Below, one piece after another: positions 29,765-48,875 of a DNA stretch of 64,000 nucleotides. Every line of letters begins with the position of its first letter. The stretch's first letter is position 1. The position numbers were made by a program, and so were the translations under genes. The notes beneath the pieces are model-generated. The model did not search any database and was not told where the DNA came from. It was given only the letters and a program-made list of their open reading frames with translations. Source of the DNA: Paralichthys olivaceus. Its lineage: Eukaryota > Chordata > Actinopteri > Pleuronectiformes > Paralichthyidae. Where the stretch lies: contig NC_091112.1 of assembly GCF_024713975.1 (NCBI RefSeq), positions 10,152,001 to 10,216,000 on the forward strand, in the 5' to 3' direction.

Positions 29765-29845
29765 TCATAGTTTAAATATTCATAGTCCGTCCGCTGAATA
29801 TTCATGAGGCCAACATTAATATTTATGAGCCTCACTTGTTGAGGT
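29765..29845. promoter_or_regulatory. Cluster of AATATTCAT-type motifs
   Basis: Three related units lie within about 60 bases: AAATATTCATAG near 29774, GAATATTCATGAGG near 29796 and TAATATTTATGAGC near 29818. They resemble POU/octamer-type or homeodomain sites. The block stands out from the surrounding sequence and could be a conserved non-coding element. Confidence 0.3.
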
Positions 29846-30835
29846 GTCACTCGATCTCTTGTACACACACGCACACAAAGACATTTACACACACGAGGAT
29901 CAAAAGAGAAAGCCATGTCTACTGATTCATAAGTGACGGTGTAAGTTACTGTGGAGCTGTGGTGCAGCGGTAGATAAAAAACAGGGCCACCTCTTTGTGT
30001 TCATCAAACATTTACAACTCTTTGGTTAGGTAGTAATTGTGAAACATTTTGGGAGTTAAGATAAATTAATTTTTTACTTGTCCCCATTAGATGAGAAGAT
30101 TGAGAATAAAGAAATAAACTTGTTTGTTGCACTTTGTGCTGTGATGTTCTGCTTCTATTCACATTTAAACAACAGGTCGGGCTGTTCCTGCTGAGTGCAG
30201 TTGTACACTGCCTTTCATGATGCATTGTGGGAAACAATAAATGCACTATATGGAGTATAAAAAACTCCACGAAACTCAATATATAGTGATTAATGAGTGA
30301 TTTCGGACACAGGCTCTGACTCCAAATGTGCAAGATGGTGGCGTTTGTATCTGGGATATTTTAGCTTCATTTCTGGATAGTGGAAGGAAGTGAAGATACA
30401 TACACACATGATAGCAACATTAGGCTTTTTATTTTATAATGCTATGTTGATGATAATAAAAAGTGTTTTTTACAAGGTAGAGAAATGTGACACTAGTTTT
30501 AAAGGGTGAGGTTGCAGATAAATATTTGACTTTATATGTCTCTCTACCAGAGGAGACAGTGAGTTTGCCCTCCATTGCCTCCCTGAGACGAGGGCCGCTC
30601 TAATCCCACTTCCAGTAAGATCTTTAAACGTCCCTGCACCACAGCAAGGCCCTGGAACTGATGTAACACTATGACACATGCATACACACAGACAGTCAGC
30701 TGTGCACTTTCTAATGAGGCGTGTTCACGTAACGTGCCACAACAGTGGAGGTATTTCTTGTGCGTGTGTAACGGGAAACGAGCGCCACTGAGTCTCTGTG
30801 TCCGGCGCGCACACATGCCTACCATTCTGCCAGTA

Positions 30836-30840
30836 TGTGT

Positions 30841-30878
<38 letters not shown>
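30836..30878. repeat. (GT)n microsatellite
   Basis: A GT tract with one GA interruption, in the pdcd6ip-arpp21 spacer. Confidence 0.92.
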
Positions 30879-30879
<1 letters not shown>

Positions 30880-33800
30880 TGTCTGTGGTTATCTGTGTTA
30901 TTTTTGTGTCTGTCTGTGTCTGTCAGTACAAAGTTTAGATTATATTCACACCAATGGACAAAAAACATCACAAATTTGACTTTAACTGTCATAATTTCCT
31001 TGTAAATTAGTGTCATTACAGAATGACAGACCTGTGTACAAGTGTATGTATGCAAGGGGGGAAAGGGGGGGTATGCACACACATAGTAATGTCTGCTAGG
31101 TTTCGGATGACGCACATCCTGAAGCTTGTGCTCAGTCATCTCTGTAGCTTGTGGTTGTGAGAGCGAGTCTGTGACATTTATCTCATGCAGTTTGTAAATG
31201 TTTTTACTTTATGTAACAGTCACCTGTTATACCTCCACCTGCATCGTCGCGGAAACCAAAATTTACTGTCACAAGTTTCTGTAAACTGTCAAAACTCCCT
31301 GGAGTGGCCATACACAATTTATTCTCACTTATTGTAAGATTTATTAAGATGCAGTACAAGTGTGTGGCTGAAGTGAAAGTGAAATTCAGTGTTGTTGAAT
31401 AAAGAACAACAAATAACTTAAAATTCAAATCTGAATACAGCTCTCGACCCCCTGGATTAATGTTTAATGCCTGGAGGTAACAGATGAGAGGCTGCCGCAT
31501 CTTATCAAACCCAGAGTCTGTCATTTACAAGAGCCTTCTGCTTTCAAGGGGTGCTCTGTTGATTCATTCACTGAGACATAATCAGACTTCTTTCCGTGCA
31601 GTGCATGAGAATACTCATAGTAATGATGAAGCAATCAGAGAACTTGTTGTTTTGTCATTTACAGTGTCGAAAAAAGCCCTGAGATTCCAAAGAATACAGA
31701 GTTTGGTTCATTAGGGATAATAATTAATTACTTCTGAGTGATTTTAAAAAGTTCAGACCAATCGTTTTCTATCTCAGGACAAATGGTGAAGCTGTGAAGT
31801 AGGATTTCTCTCCTCCAGCCCACATTTAGCACAGTTCTCGGGTTATGGCTTTGTGTAATTTTGTCTTTGAATAATGAACTCAGTGAATGAATTTGAACTG
31901 AATGAGACTGGATTTAATGGAACTAGGATGAATCTCTTAAAGACTCGTAGCTCTTATCTCCTCACCGATCTGTGCTTCCTCCTCATTTCCCCATTTGCTT
32001 TCGATTGCTTTCATAAAATTGATCGTTAAACATCATAGAAATACGGAAGTGTCTAGTAAGAGTTGTGTACAAAGCAAGACGTGTTAAAAAACAGAAGGTG
32101 AAGCCCATTTCACATTCACCATGCACGTTTTCCACATTTCTCTTACAACTAAGCGAGGAGCAGCCTGCAGTTACATGCAGATGAAGGTGACTTATTGTAT
32201 ATGCAGTAATGCCCATGTCCTTCAACTGTGAGAGACTATTAACAAGTCAAGGTTATGCAAATGCGGAAATTCCATATATCGGAGGGACAATTACAATAGC
32301 TGCCTTCGCCAGGGCCCAACCTTCATTTGCTTTCAGATTCCAATCGAGCTGCATATGGTTCCACTGACACTGTTGATTCATTCTGAGGACGATGTTGCAG
32401 GAAATAGCATCACAAGTCAACACCAGGAAAACAAACTATGAGAATTAAAGTAATAATCATTTTAACCAGGAAAGAACTCAAGTGAAGATTTGATTAACTG
32501 TGCAAAATGGGCAACTATCACCGTAACCTCTAAAATCCATTATAACTGTCTATTTACTGTTTTGTGCAAAGGAAAAACTGTATCTGCTGACATAATAAGA
32601 GCTATTATAACGTAAATATCATAACTAAGAATCAAGGGAGGTCCAGTTTTAAAACCAAATCTTAAATTTCTTTGTCAAAATCAAATTTGACCTTTTTTTT
32701 CAGCCCTTTTCACTTTACAGGTTCCATATTTCTAAACCAATGGGTTAAATCAAAAGATAAAGAAAATCTGGCAGCAAGTATTGTTACGACATTAAAATGA
32801 TGATTAAATATACATTGCATAGGAAGGAATGGGAGGATTAGCAGGGGGTCGGACAGCTCAGTCCTTCCCTGGACCTCAGTGGGTTTAATCCGGCCACGTT
32901 CCGCTTCATTATCAGGGTTGCAGACCTCACCGAACTTGGACATATGACATCAGAAATTCCAAATAGGACCTGGCTGCAATACTCATATGAAGCTTGGTAA
33001 CACTCAACAAGATGTCATCCATGTAACTAGATACCTTATTACTTGGGCCTGTGTTGTAACCATAGAAAGAAACAGGCAGATGATTCAGATGCAGAGGGAC
33101 TCTGCGGTGGTGGTGGGTGTAAACACTGTCTCCTGTTGAGAACACTGTGGACTTGTCCTGCGAATACAGACCTATCACACATGTTTGTGGATTTCCTTAA
33201 AGTGAACACTGATATTTTTAGACTTCATATTGTGAAGTTTGACAGTATTTTTAAATCAACTCACCACCAGCATCCATTAAAAAAAGTCAAGGATAGAAAG
33301 GCAAAAAAAGGGAACTCATCTATTTGGACTTACATATTAAAAATATTTGTATCTGTACCATGCATTAGTCACACAAGAGTAATTTAAGATCATTTTCTAC
33401 ATCAATACCTGCAGTGGCTCTTAAAATATCTTAAGTGACATTATCTTTTACTCTGTTACATTTTATAGAGGGGAGTAATGCACTTTTCGCTCCACTACAG
33501 CCGATCGTCAGTGAATTAAATATGATGCATTTTTATACATCAACCAACAAGGTATAGAAAAACTGATCAAATAAACTCCTTCCTGGATTTAGTTGCTATT
33601 CATCGTGCAAATACAACAACTTCAGCGCAGTCTTTCCACAACATATAATGTGGTTTACATATCAACACATCAATCACCTCCTCTCTGACCTTTTGTATTT
33701 TAATCCAGATTTGAATGATCTAACACGGTGCTGTTGCAGTGCAGCCAATTAACGGTACAATCTGTTCTGATTACTGTGCAGAGTGTTAAAACTGCATCAT

Positions 33801-34480
33801 TATAAGAACTGAGAAATACTGCCTGAATTACATGTGTTACCACAGTTGTCAACATATTTTAATGCCACTTGTCACACTTAATTCTAACTTTGAGGTGGGT
33901 AGATGATTAGTTTTTTATTAAATCAATATGTGTTTTTTTTTATTGATGACACCTTGTAGAATGACACTCACAGTAATTTCAGATGAACGTAATCTCTCTG
34001 TCTCTGCTCAACTATTATTTTTGTTGTTGTTGTTATTATGAATAGCTGGAGCTGCTATCATTAATAACAGCTCTCTTGTGTTCTTCCTCCCCCACTCTCA
34101 TATTTTTCTCCTCTCACCCCGACCGGTGGAGGCAGATGAGTGCTGCTCGGTTTCTTCCTGGTAAAGGGGAGTTTCTTTCTCTCTACAGTTGTCAAACTGT
34201 TTTCTCACTGTGGGAACTTCTGGTTTCTCTATAACACAGTGAGGTTGCTCTATATAAAGGGCCTTGTGATAATATATGTTGTGATTTGGTGGATGGGGGG
34301 GGGGGGGGCTCTTTTCCTCTGCATGTTCCTGTTGCTTTATATAATTAGTGAGTATTGTTTTCTTTTATTAAGACATAATGGAGGATTTCTTTTTGTGTCC
34401 CCCTCCTCACGTGTTGTTGTCAGGTGAGCATATGATTCAGGACCGAGGGAGCCTGGAGATGGAGAGATAAAAGGAGAGAT

Positions 34481-34520
34481 GGAGAGATGAAGGGAGGGAT
34501 GGAGAGATGAAGGGAGGGAT
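34481..34520. repeat. Perfect 20-base tandem duplication
   Basis: Two identical adjacent copies of ggagagatgaagggagggat, within a purine-rich run from about 34452 to 34540. Confidence 0.95.
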
Positions 34521-34640
34521 GGAGATGGACGGAGATAGAGATGAGTGGGAGCTGCTGCTGTTGTAGCAGGAGCACCAGCTCTCCTACATTCCTCTTGTGT
34601 GTGTGTGTGGGCGTGTGGCTCAAGGTTCAGAGCTGTCAGC

Positions 34641-34824
34641 GCTCCTCACCCCTCCTCTCTCCTCTCCTCCCCTTCCCTCTTCTCCTCTCCTCTCCTCACC
34701 TCCTTTCCTCTCTTCACCTCCTCTCTCCTCTCCTCTCCTCTCCTCAACTCCTCTCCTCACCTCCTCTCCTGTCTCCTCAGCCCTCCTCTCCTCCTCTCCT
34801 CCTCTCTCCTCACCCCTCCCCATC
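34641..34824. repeat. TCTCC-rich pyrimidine tract
   Basis: About 180 bases that are almost entirely C and T, with repeated cctctcctct units. It lies just upstream of or within the putative arpp21 first exon and explains the long Ser/Pro/Leu open frames seen here in three frames. Confidence 0.9.
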
Positions 34825-34977
34825 GCTCCGACGCAGACAGGCAAAAGGCGGAGGAGGAGCATCGGACCTCCACAGTCAACAGACGCCGGGTGTCGGCGGC
34901 AGTCAGTCGGTCGGTGGTCAGCGGCGCACGGCAGCACGAGCCCCAGCGGAGGGAGGGAGACTCCTCGCAGCTCCACG

Positions 34978-37900
34978 GTAAGATACCGGACCGATGTTCG
35001 CCTCCTGCGTTTCGCGTGTCACTCCGCCGACGCTTCTCGTTGCCTTGTGCCCGCTTCATCGCACTTTTCAGATCTGATTATTACAACATCTGACAAACTA
35101 AAACAAAAACTAAAATTACAATGACGGGTTTTTTTGTATAATGAGGCAGAAACTCCCGAGTGAACGCGGCTGAACGAGGGTCTAACTACAGCGATCAGTC
35201 GCACTTCCCCCCGGATCTCTAACGGCAGCGACCCCGATGAATGAAAGATAACCGAGCCGGTAAATGTGTTTTAATCGAATTAATCTTTAACACAACATGT
35301 GTAACGTTGCCGATGAAGCGCTCAAAGTGTTTTTATCCACTGGGAGAAATGTTGGATCGGCTCTTTCTCTTTATATTTCCAGTAGCTTCGTTTGAGTGTA
35401 AAATGTGAGTTTAAATCAGGTTAAGGTTTCCCTCGCGTTTTCCCGTCAGGCGAACGTGTCTTGATATTAGCAGCTATAGAAGTGATCGTCCCCCCGCTGG
35501 GGCTCCGACCTCCGCAGCCCACACGCAGCTGACAGCGCGGTGAAGTCCCGGAGCAGGAGGTCCGCTCCCCGCCTGCCCGAGAGTAAAAATAGCCCGGAGC
35601 TCCAGCTTAGCCCGGGTCACTGTAATGCGACACAGACACATGTCCGTCTTTCTCTACTTGTGAGGACACTTATTGACACAATGCACTTAACCTTAACTAT
35701 GGCAGCGGACTTATCACAACTTAAACCTTAATGTCATCACAAGTTTAATCATTAAAAAATCACTTTGAAGCTGTGGAGACTAAAAATGTCCGCATAAAGA
35801 ATTTGACTCAGATTTAGTCCTCTCAACTACACACACACACACTCAGGTTTGCACAGCTATCCTTGTTAGGACCCTGCCTTCACTTCCATTCATTATGGAC
35901 AGTCTAATTAAAACCTGATCCTTAACCTAAATATGACCACTTCATTCCTAATTCTGACCTTTACCCAACAACAGCTCACATTTTACCGCTAACCTTAACC
36001 AGGACCTCAGAAATGACATTTTCTCCTGATTAGGACCTGGCTATAACCCGGTCCCCATGAGGTCCACTGGTCCTGACAAGGTCAGTATCTATGCTGGAGA
36101 GGGTCCCTAAAGACAACCAAAACAAGTCCACACATGCCTACACACAGGCACGGTTCCCACTACCCCCAAAGTAGATCACACTTGCTCGATCCAGCCTTGT
36201 CACTGCTTGGCCCCGTTACGTGGGTTAACAGGATGCCACAGAGTTGTGCGTGAAGATGACACCTGTTTCTTTTTGGCACACTCACCGCAACCTCCGTTTA
36301 AACGTGTATGAACTCAGCCACCTAGTTAAGATGGCACCCGTTGTTTTATTATTGTGAGCGATGCACAGTTGATTTTGTGTGAAGTTGCCCTTTACAAGCG
36401 TCACCGTGTACTGCTGTGTGTTGGTATTCCCCTCCCTCATCTCAGGTTGGAGTTTGCAGCTGTCGCACCCACAAGTCACTGCGGTGATGAGGCTGCTGTG
36501 GCTGCTCAGGTGCTGGTGACTCAAAGGACGATGTAACCTAAATTCCACCAGCAGCCTACTTTCTGTTCTTTGTCTTAAAGTGGAGGGCGAAATAATTCAT
36601 GACCTGTTTTATTTGACTCGAATGTGCTGCGACGAGGAGGTGAAGTAAAACCTGTCCGGAAAGGAGATATCTCAGTTGCAGATGTAAAAAAAATAATAAT
36701 AGGTGGACAGCACAAAATATGCAACAATATTTTAAACAAAAAAGAAAGGTGATATAAAAAGCAATACATCTTTTTAATGAGAAAACAAAAGTAGCCCAAT
36801 TAGAGGCTCGGGGGGGAAAAGCCTTGCACGTTATTGATAAACAAAGCACCGCAGGCTCTGAGTTTGCCTCAAAGTTCTCAATTATTATTTCAAACCAGAG
36901 AGACTTGCTCTTTTCAGTTTTTAGTCTCTCGCTGAATCGTTTCCTAATGAGCTTCCAGTCCTTTTAAATTCAGCTGCAGCCTCGGAGACAAAACACAAAC
37001 AGCAGCTTCTGTGGCCACAGGCGATGATGTTGTCTGGTTCTTATAGGGTTTTCTCACAATGGAAAACTGCAAATAATATAATAGAAGAAGGAAAGCAGAG
37101 GCAGCCTGTCCTCAGGAATTGCAAGATATGTAGATAAATGTCTACTGGAGGATGAACACAAGCATATTCAGTGTGCAATGAGAGACATCTGTGTTAAACA
37201 ATGCAACATCCACTGGTAATCCTGCTATTCACAGATAGGTCTCAGTGGTCTTAAATATAAATCGGATGGCACTGGACTTAAGGACTTAATATAACTTGCT
37301 TGAGCTGACAATGACCATCTAAAGTAGCTTTTGGATGTTGTCCCACTGGCCCGCCTGTGTGTCAGTGTGGATGAGCCAGGCAAGCTTTTGGCTGGAGAAG
37401 AAAGGTGTCCTGGTGAGTAAGTGGCTCCGAGGCTGCAGGCTTTGGGGAGAGCAGCAGATGGATGATGATGTAGCGGGTACTGGCGCTCCCTGCCTCCCGC
37501 CGCCATCCGTCACGCGCTAATGATCGTGTCACACCTTCTCCCCGGGCGGCCGGGCTGCTTCTGCAACGCTCAGCTCAAAAAACTGGTAGCTACACTCGAA
37601 TCCCGTCTTCACGGCCGTTGGCTGAAAAGCCCGGAGACAGAATGTGCCGCAAGCCTCTCCGTCACCAATTCCTTGCTTCTCTCCATCGCCTGCCTTCACC
37701 CCTCTTCACCTTTAAAGTCCCCACAGACTGTTCCCTCATCTCTCCTCATCCCCTGCCATCCCTCACCTCCCATTAATCTTGTTTTCTCTCTAGTGTATAT
37801 CATTCTTTCTGCTCTGTCTTCTTACACAGTGTTCCCATTCCTCTCTGATTGCTGTACAGTCACAGCTCTAATGCAGTTCGATACCACCATTGTTCCTCAT

Positions 37901-39351
37901 ATTTTAGTCACTTTTTCTTTGATTATAACGATTAAGGGACATTTATCACTTGTATCTCTGCCCCCCCTCTATGTCTGAGGTCAGCCACAGTGCAGCACAT
38001 GTGGAGCTGCTCTGCTCGGTCAAAGGACACGTCAACAGGAACCTGTCAACAGCACATTAGGAGAGTTATTGTGTCCTTTAGAGTGTTTGTATGACTCCAG
38101 ACCGTGTCCAGCAGACACATCTCTACAGCATCCAGCTCTTATAAACAAAGGAGCCACAACTAACAAGTAGATTCATTATCTATTAATTGTCTGATTATTC
38201 CTTGAATAGCTGCCTTGTCTAGAAAATGTCTAACAGTTTTACCTGAGGTGACTTTTTCCACTTCTTTAACGATCTGAAATACAAAGTTATGATGTCCATT
38301 ATGTCCATCACATCAATAATTATTGAGAAAATATCACTTACAAGAGGATTGTTATAGAAAAAAAAAAAACTTAATGTGAAATGATCTTTTCAGTATTGGT
38401 AGAACATTAATCAATACATTTACCTATATATCAATAAAAAACCGTCATATGTATCACACCACAATCTAAAGCACAAATTAGTTTTATTCATGATGATACC
38501 TAACACATCATAAAATTGCTCTAAGCAACACATGCTGAGATCTCAGACGCCTCCCCTCATTACTAAGAATATTCTTTTCTTATTGGAATCGCTGCTGTGG
38601 TGTATTACGTTTCATTGAAGTGGTGTTGCTTTGCTTTACTTCCGAAGTAAACACCACTTTGCACATGCGCTGAGAGGGGCCTTTTTCAAAAAACTGCTCT
38701 TATCTCCAGTCGGGTGTTAAATAACCATGTTGTGGGACTCAGCATCCTCCGAGCTCATTATCCTGTCCCAGGTGTTACAGCAATAAGCGTCCCCTTGAGC
38801 TCTATGTTATAGCGGAATGCGTCCCCGCTGAACGCAGTTGGCCCTTTGAACAAAGATGGTGGAATGCCACTTCCTACTTTTGTCAGTCTCTTTGGTCTCA
38901 GCAATATTCTCACCACCGGGATTACAAACTCAGCCCGGCATTCTGGGAATATCAGCGCGGGCGGATCGGATGATACCCTCCACAGCTGCTGCTTCTAAGA
39001 AAAGCTCGAGGACAAACTCAAACACGCACACCACACATGCGTTCACATGAGCCACACACATGTAAATACACAAGCAAATACCACGTCCAAAGCACAGGCC
39101 TATATGTTACCGTCACAGATGCACAGGCACAGTTATAGTTCATTTACGGTAGCAATTAACTGTCAAGCCTGGGGAGTGTTAGGGACAGAGGTTAATACAT
39201 GCAGACATTAGCTGAGCTACTTGATATTATTCCCAGCAGCTATTCTTTTATGCTCTGGTAACTGTTTGGTATGAGTGTGTGTGTCGTGGTGTTTCTGTTG
39301 TACAATGACCACTAACACTGTTTTGTCTCCTGTGTTTTTCAATCTCTTCAG
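34978..39351 (+). other. arpp21 first intron (inferred)
   Basis: No coding exon is recognised in this stretch. It contains an old dispersed repeat (35835-36145), with a related piece near 35650-35735, and CpG-containing sequence close to the putative first exon. The acceptor at 39349-39351 (aatctcttcag) precedes the 5' UTR of the first coding exon. Confidence 0.45.
35835..36145. repeat. Dispersed repeat with taaccttaacc and gtccccatgaggtcc motifs
   Basis: The sequence includes ttgttaggaccctg, cctaaccttaacc-like runs, ggtccccatgaggtcc and cctgacaaggtc. This is a recognisable widespread fish repeat built around 'gaggac' and 'taacc' words. A second fragment with 'cttgtgaggacacttattg' lies at about 35655. 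Ends were not determined. Confidence 0.5.
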
Positions 39352-39618
39352 GCAGTTTTTCATTGACCAGTAAAGAGCCAGCAGAGAGAAAAGCGGTATA
39401 GAAGGCGAGCACGGGCGGAGAGAGAGAGGATAATTGCGTTTCTGGCTGCCCCGTGGGAACATGGGATATATGACCTCATCATTCACCTGTGAGGCTCTCC
39501 AGTAAACAACTAGGTTCGGAACAGCATACACACATGCACAGACGCATCCTAATGCAGGCAAAGATATTACTACACAGTGAAAAAAGACTCAGTCAACATT
39601 TTGAATCTTTTTAGAAGG

Positions 39619-45208
<5,590 letters not shown>

Positions 45209-45545
45209 TGACGCCTCAGAGGATGGAGCGATGATACTTGTGGTTCCTGCGTGACCTCACCGCACACACTTAACGCAAACGCCTTTTTATTTTCCGCTCT
45301 CCCCTCCCTCCCTCCTTCCCTCCCTCCCTCACCTACACGCCTTCTTCCTGACGATGCCCACAGGGCTCACTGTTCACACACACACATAAATGTACCACTG
45401 TACCAAAGCTTAATAGTATATATATCAGAGCTGCTGTATTGAATGCATTATTTATATACACAAATGGAGTTTTATAAATATATTATAAATTATATACTGT
45501 GTTTTAATGCACTGTGTGAAGAGAATAAAGTGTTATGGCTGGAGT
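45209..45545 (+). other. arpp21 3' UTR
   Basis: The sequence runs from the TGA to a poly(A) signal AATAAA at 45524-45529, followed by a GT-containing stretch. It holds a tccctccc-rich segment near 45301-45330 and an AT-rich terminal part. Confidence 0.65.
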
Positions 45546-46940
45546 GACACGGTCGTCCTGGCTCTTCATGTTCATGTTCATGTTAGTGGGGGTGGATGCA
45601 GCCATGATGAGACACATACATCAGGACAGAAAGTGCTTCATACACTCAGAACATCAAATAGAAACGTGGTGGTGGTTTGAGCACAGTGGGGAAGCACAGA
45701 TAAGGTTGTTAGCCTACCACTGAGATCACTAATGGGAGATGAATGTCACTGCATTAAGATGAGAATAACTAACGAGCACGTGAAACATTTTTGCGTTGAT
45801 GTGGTTGATCATTGTGGGCGTTTGGTTTCATGGTATGTGTTGGTTTATTTAGGAAATACGAGACTTTCACACAAAACGATTGTGATGACGTTCAGGCTCA
45901 AGTCAACATGACATGTGTGACATTTTATAAAAATAGCAAAGAACCTTTCCAGTTACCATCCCAGATTAAGCTGCGGGAGGATTTCTATTTCGAGACTTGA
46001 GCGCCCCCTCCTGTTCTAACACTCTCTGTGCACCATCCTCACATGTATGTAAAGGAAAACAGGTACAGTGATGTTACCAGTTCATTTACTCATCTTACTG
46101 AATAACTACAGCACTAGAGTGTTTTTCATCTCAGCTTCTGTTGTTATTTAATCTGCTAATTAGCTCATCATTAAACGATTAATCAAATATTGAAACCAGA
46201 AAATAGTGCACAGTTGCTCAAATTATTAGCGTTGTCCTAAAAGAACCGAATGATTTCTTAATTTGTTATTTTTTATGTTCAATTTTCACAAATTTAGAAG
46301 CTGGAATAAGTTCAACTTTGCCAGTTTTTTATCCAAATATTCGTAAACGATTGATTAACAGATCAGCTATTTTTTGTTGATACAATTTGACAAATAATTT
46401 CTGATTCAGTCTGAAAAAAACTGTGTTTTTTCAGCGCAGACAATTTGACTTGTATGTGATATTATTCATTATTTATCATGATTTATTTCTTTGTGCTTTT
46501 TCTAATGTCACAAATATAAATGTTAAGTCAAAGACACGTATCAGCTTCCAACTAAAACAGCTCCAAACTAAATGAGGCTTTACTTATGTACAGAATCACC
46601 TCATCATTTAATTGACTCATCTTCAACCGACGTGTTACATCACAGCGATAAAGCGACTTTCACTTCCATGTGAACATTAACTGATGAGCCGACATGTTAT
46701 TGTTCAGATGCTGCGTAATTCATTTTGTCCTGAACCTGATTCATATTCTCTCCCCATCAAATTCAATAAAACATATCCATCATCCAATCACGGCTTCAAA
46801 ATTTAATTTGGGCTTCATGACCACCGTATTGAATGCATAATTAATAACCGAGCAACGGTTTCACAAAGCCAGCTCTATTTCTGTCCTTCCCACACAGAAG
46901 CACAGACACAAACACACAGACTTGAGCAGCAGCAGTGCAG
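45546..46940. other. Spacer between convergent arpp21 and cyhr1
   Basis: AT-rich sequence with no exon or recognised element. The 62-codon open frames here show no family resemblance. Confidence 0.6.
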
Positions 46941-48623
46941 GTTCCATGATCTTTAATAAAAGGCACATGTACAGCCATAGTGAGATGAGTGAGTCCACTG
47001 GCATAGAGACGAAGCATTAAAACACAGAAATACAGGAAGTAGAGGTCAGGAGGAGGAGCTCTATCTGCTTTACAGTAGAATCTACGTAAGTTACATCTTC
47101 TCGTTCTTGTTCAAGTAAGTCTAACACTAATATGTTGCTGTGTTAAGGTAAAACTCCCCACCCCCATCACACACACACACACCATCCATCACCACCCAAT
47201 GTCTGGTCTTCCAGAAAAGTCCTGGTCGTCGAGCTCTGAGCACACATGGATGTCCAGATCACCCTGAGACTCAGCGCTCACAGTTTGGGTTTTTACTCCT
47301 TTGCTGTTGCTGACTCGTCCCTGTGGTCGGATCAGTCTGTTCAGGAGTGAAAGTAGCATTTTGAGCTCCTGTTGTCCTCAGGTTTCCATCAGCTTCATTA
47401 TATTTCACACAAAGACCCAGAATCCAACTGGTGCTCTCATACTGGAAAACTACCAGGCCCCAGGTTTTCTGTGTGTCTCAAAGTTTGTGGTGATTTTAAT
47501 GAAACACAATTTTATGAAAAATGCATCAAAACAGTGGGTTTCCCCTGATTTTTAACACCTGGAGTTTTGGATGATTGTTCAAATAAAGTCAAAATGATAA
47601 AAGGGCATGATGGGAAGAAATCATATATATATGATTGGGTCATAGAGAAAAAAAAATACAGGGGCGCCCACGCTACCAGGTGAGCTAGCGCATATGGAGG
47701 CTTGAGTTGTCCTGCAGTGGCTGCGCGTTAGGTTCCAACATCCCTTTGATGCGTGTCTTCACCATTTCACGCTCGTACTGTCCAATTAATAAATGCCCAA
47801 AAAATATTTAAAATAAAAATGAAACAACTGTTGAGCACATTTTGTGTAAGCACCATAATATCTGCTAAAATAATCATAGTGGACATAGATTTTGAAACAG
47901 CCATAAAATTACAGTATAATGTTGCAATGGGGCAAATTCCCAAACAATAAGCCAGAAATGAAATAACCAGTAATCTGGGTCTACCTTGATTAGTTCCTCA
48001 AAATAAAAAAACAGCATTGTGATATCAGCACTGTTCTGATAATGGATTAATCATTTCAGTCACTTTTAAAAATGCCAAACACTAGCTAGTTCCAGGTTTT
48101 CAAATGTGAGAAGCTGCTGCTTGTTAAATAAAATATCTTTTGGTTTTGGAATTTTGTTTGTTGGAAAACGTTATGCGGTGATGATTTTATCCAATAAACA
48201 ATTAATCCATAATTAAAATAGTTGCAGTTGTACAACGGACACACAGTGAACCTGGGGCCCCCGAAGGTCCGTTCCAGTCTCAATGGTCCTGTACTTTAAG
48301 GATTGTACTGTGTTTAACACACTCACGTTACACAGGCAGTCGTCCACACGCTACAACCCATCTTAAAAGAAAAAAGTTCACAGGTACTTAAATATTTCAG
48401 GGTTAAGAGAAAAAAAAGATATTAGTGTCGAAGGTTATATATAACCACAGCTGGAGGAATAAGTTGAAGAACTAAAATATGCATGCAGCCAGGCCAAGTC
48501 TCCTCTTGTTGAAAGGTAAAAGAAGGTTGAAGTGGGATGCTGACGCCTTTCGTCTGCTCTGGCCAAGTCTGAGAGCGTCTGCCGAAACAGGAAGTGACGA
48601 AACCGTGAAGAGCTGGGGGGGGG

Positions 48624-48626
<3 letters not shown>

Positions 48627-48659
<33 letters not shown>
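48627..48659. repeat. (CA)n microsatellite
   Basis: A perfect CA tract following a G9 run. Confidence 0.92.
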
Positions 48660-48660
<1 letters not shown>

Positions 48661-48803
48661 GCACACAAGCACACAATCATGCTCTCGAAACCCCTTCACA
48701 TGTCTTCAGAACAGCTGATTAGAGTCAGACGCTCATTTCACATTATCACACGTGTTTGGGACATTTGAACATGCAAAGCAGTCCGTCACACAACTCTGTG
48801 TGT

Positions 48804-48875
48804 CTCACTCACTCACTCACTCACTCACTCACTCACTCACTCACTCACTCACACACACACACACACACACACACA
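48804..48875. repeat. (TCAC)n then (CA)n compound microsatellite
   Basis: About eleven TCAC units (48804-48850) run directly into a CA tract ending near 48875. Confidence 0.93.

Larger units (their letters stand above)
34251..34977 (+). promoter_or_regulatory. Probable arpp21 promoter and first non-coding exon
   Basis: TATATAAAGG at 34251-34260 is a good TATA-box match. Sequence further downstream, from about 34820, is richer in CG and ends at a strong donor (exon end 34977, GTAAGA from 34978). This would suit a non-coding exon spliced to the acceptor at 39349-39351 before the arpp21 ATG. The block also contains a G14 run (34295-34308), a duplicated purine 20-mer (34481-34520) and a long pyrimidine tract (34641-34824). 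The start site is inferred. Confidence 0.4.

Noticed and set aside
34541-35124. Three overlapping Ser/Pro/Leu-rich open frames of 146-182 codons
   Set aside because: All come from the TCTCC tract. Being open in all three frames shows a lack of stops from composition, not coding.
38856-39050. Plus-strand open frame as an extra arpp21 exon
   Set aside because: No acceptor/donor pair fits the phase, and there is no similarity to the ARPP21 N-terminus.
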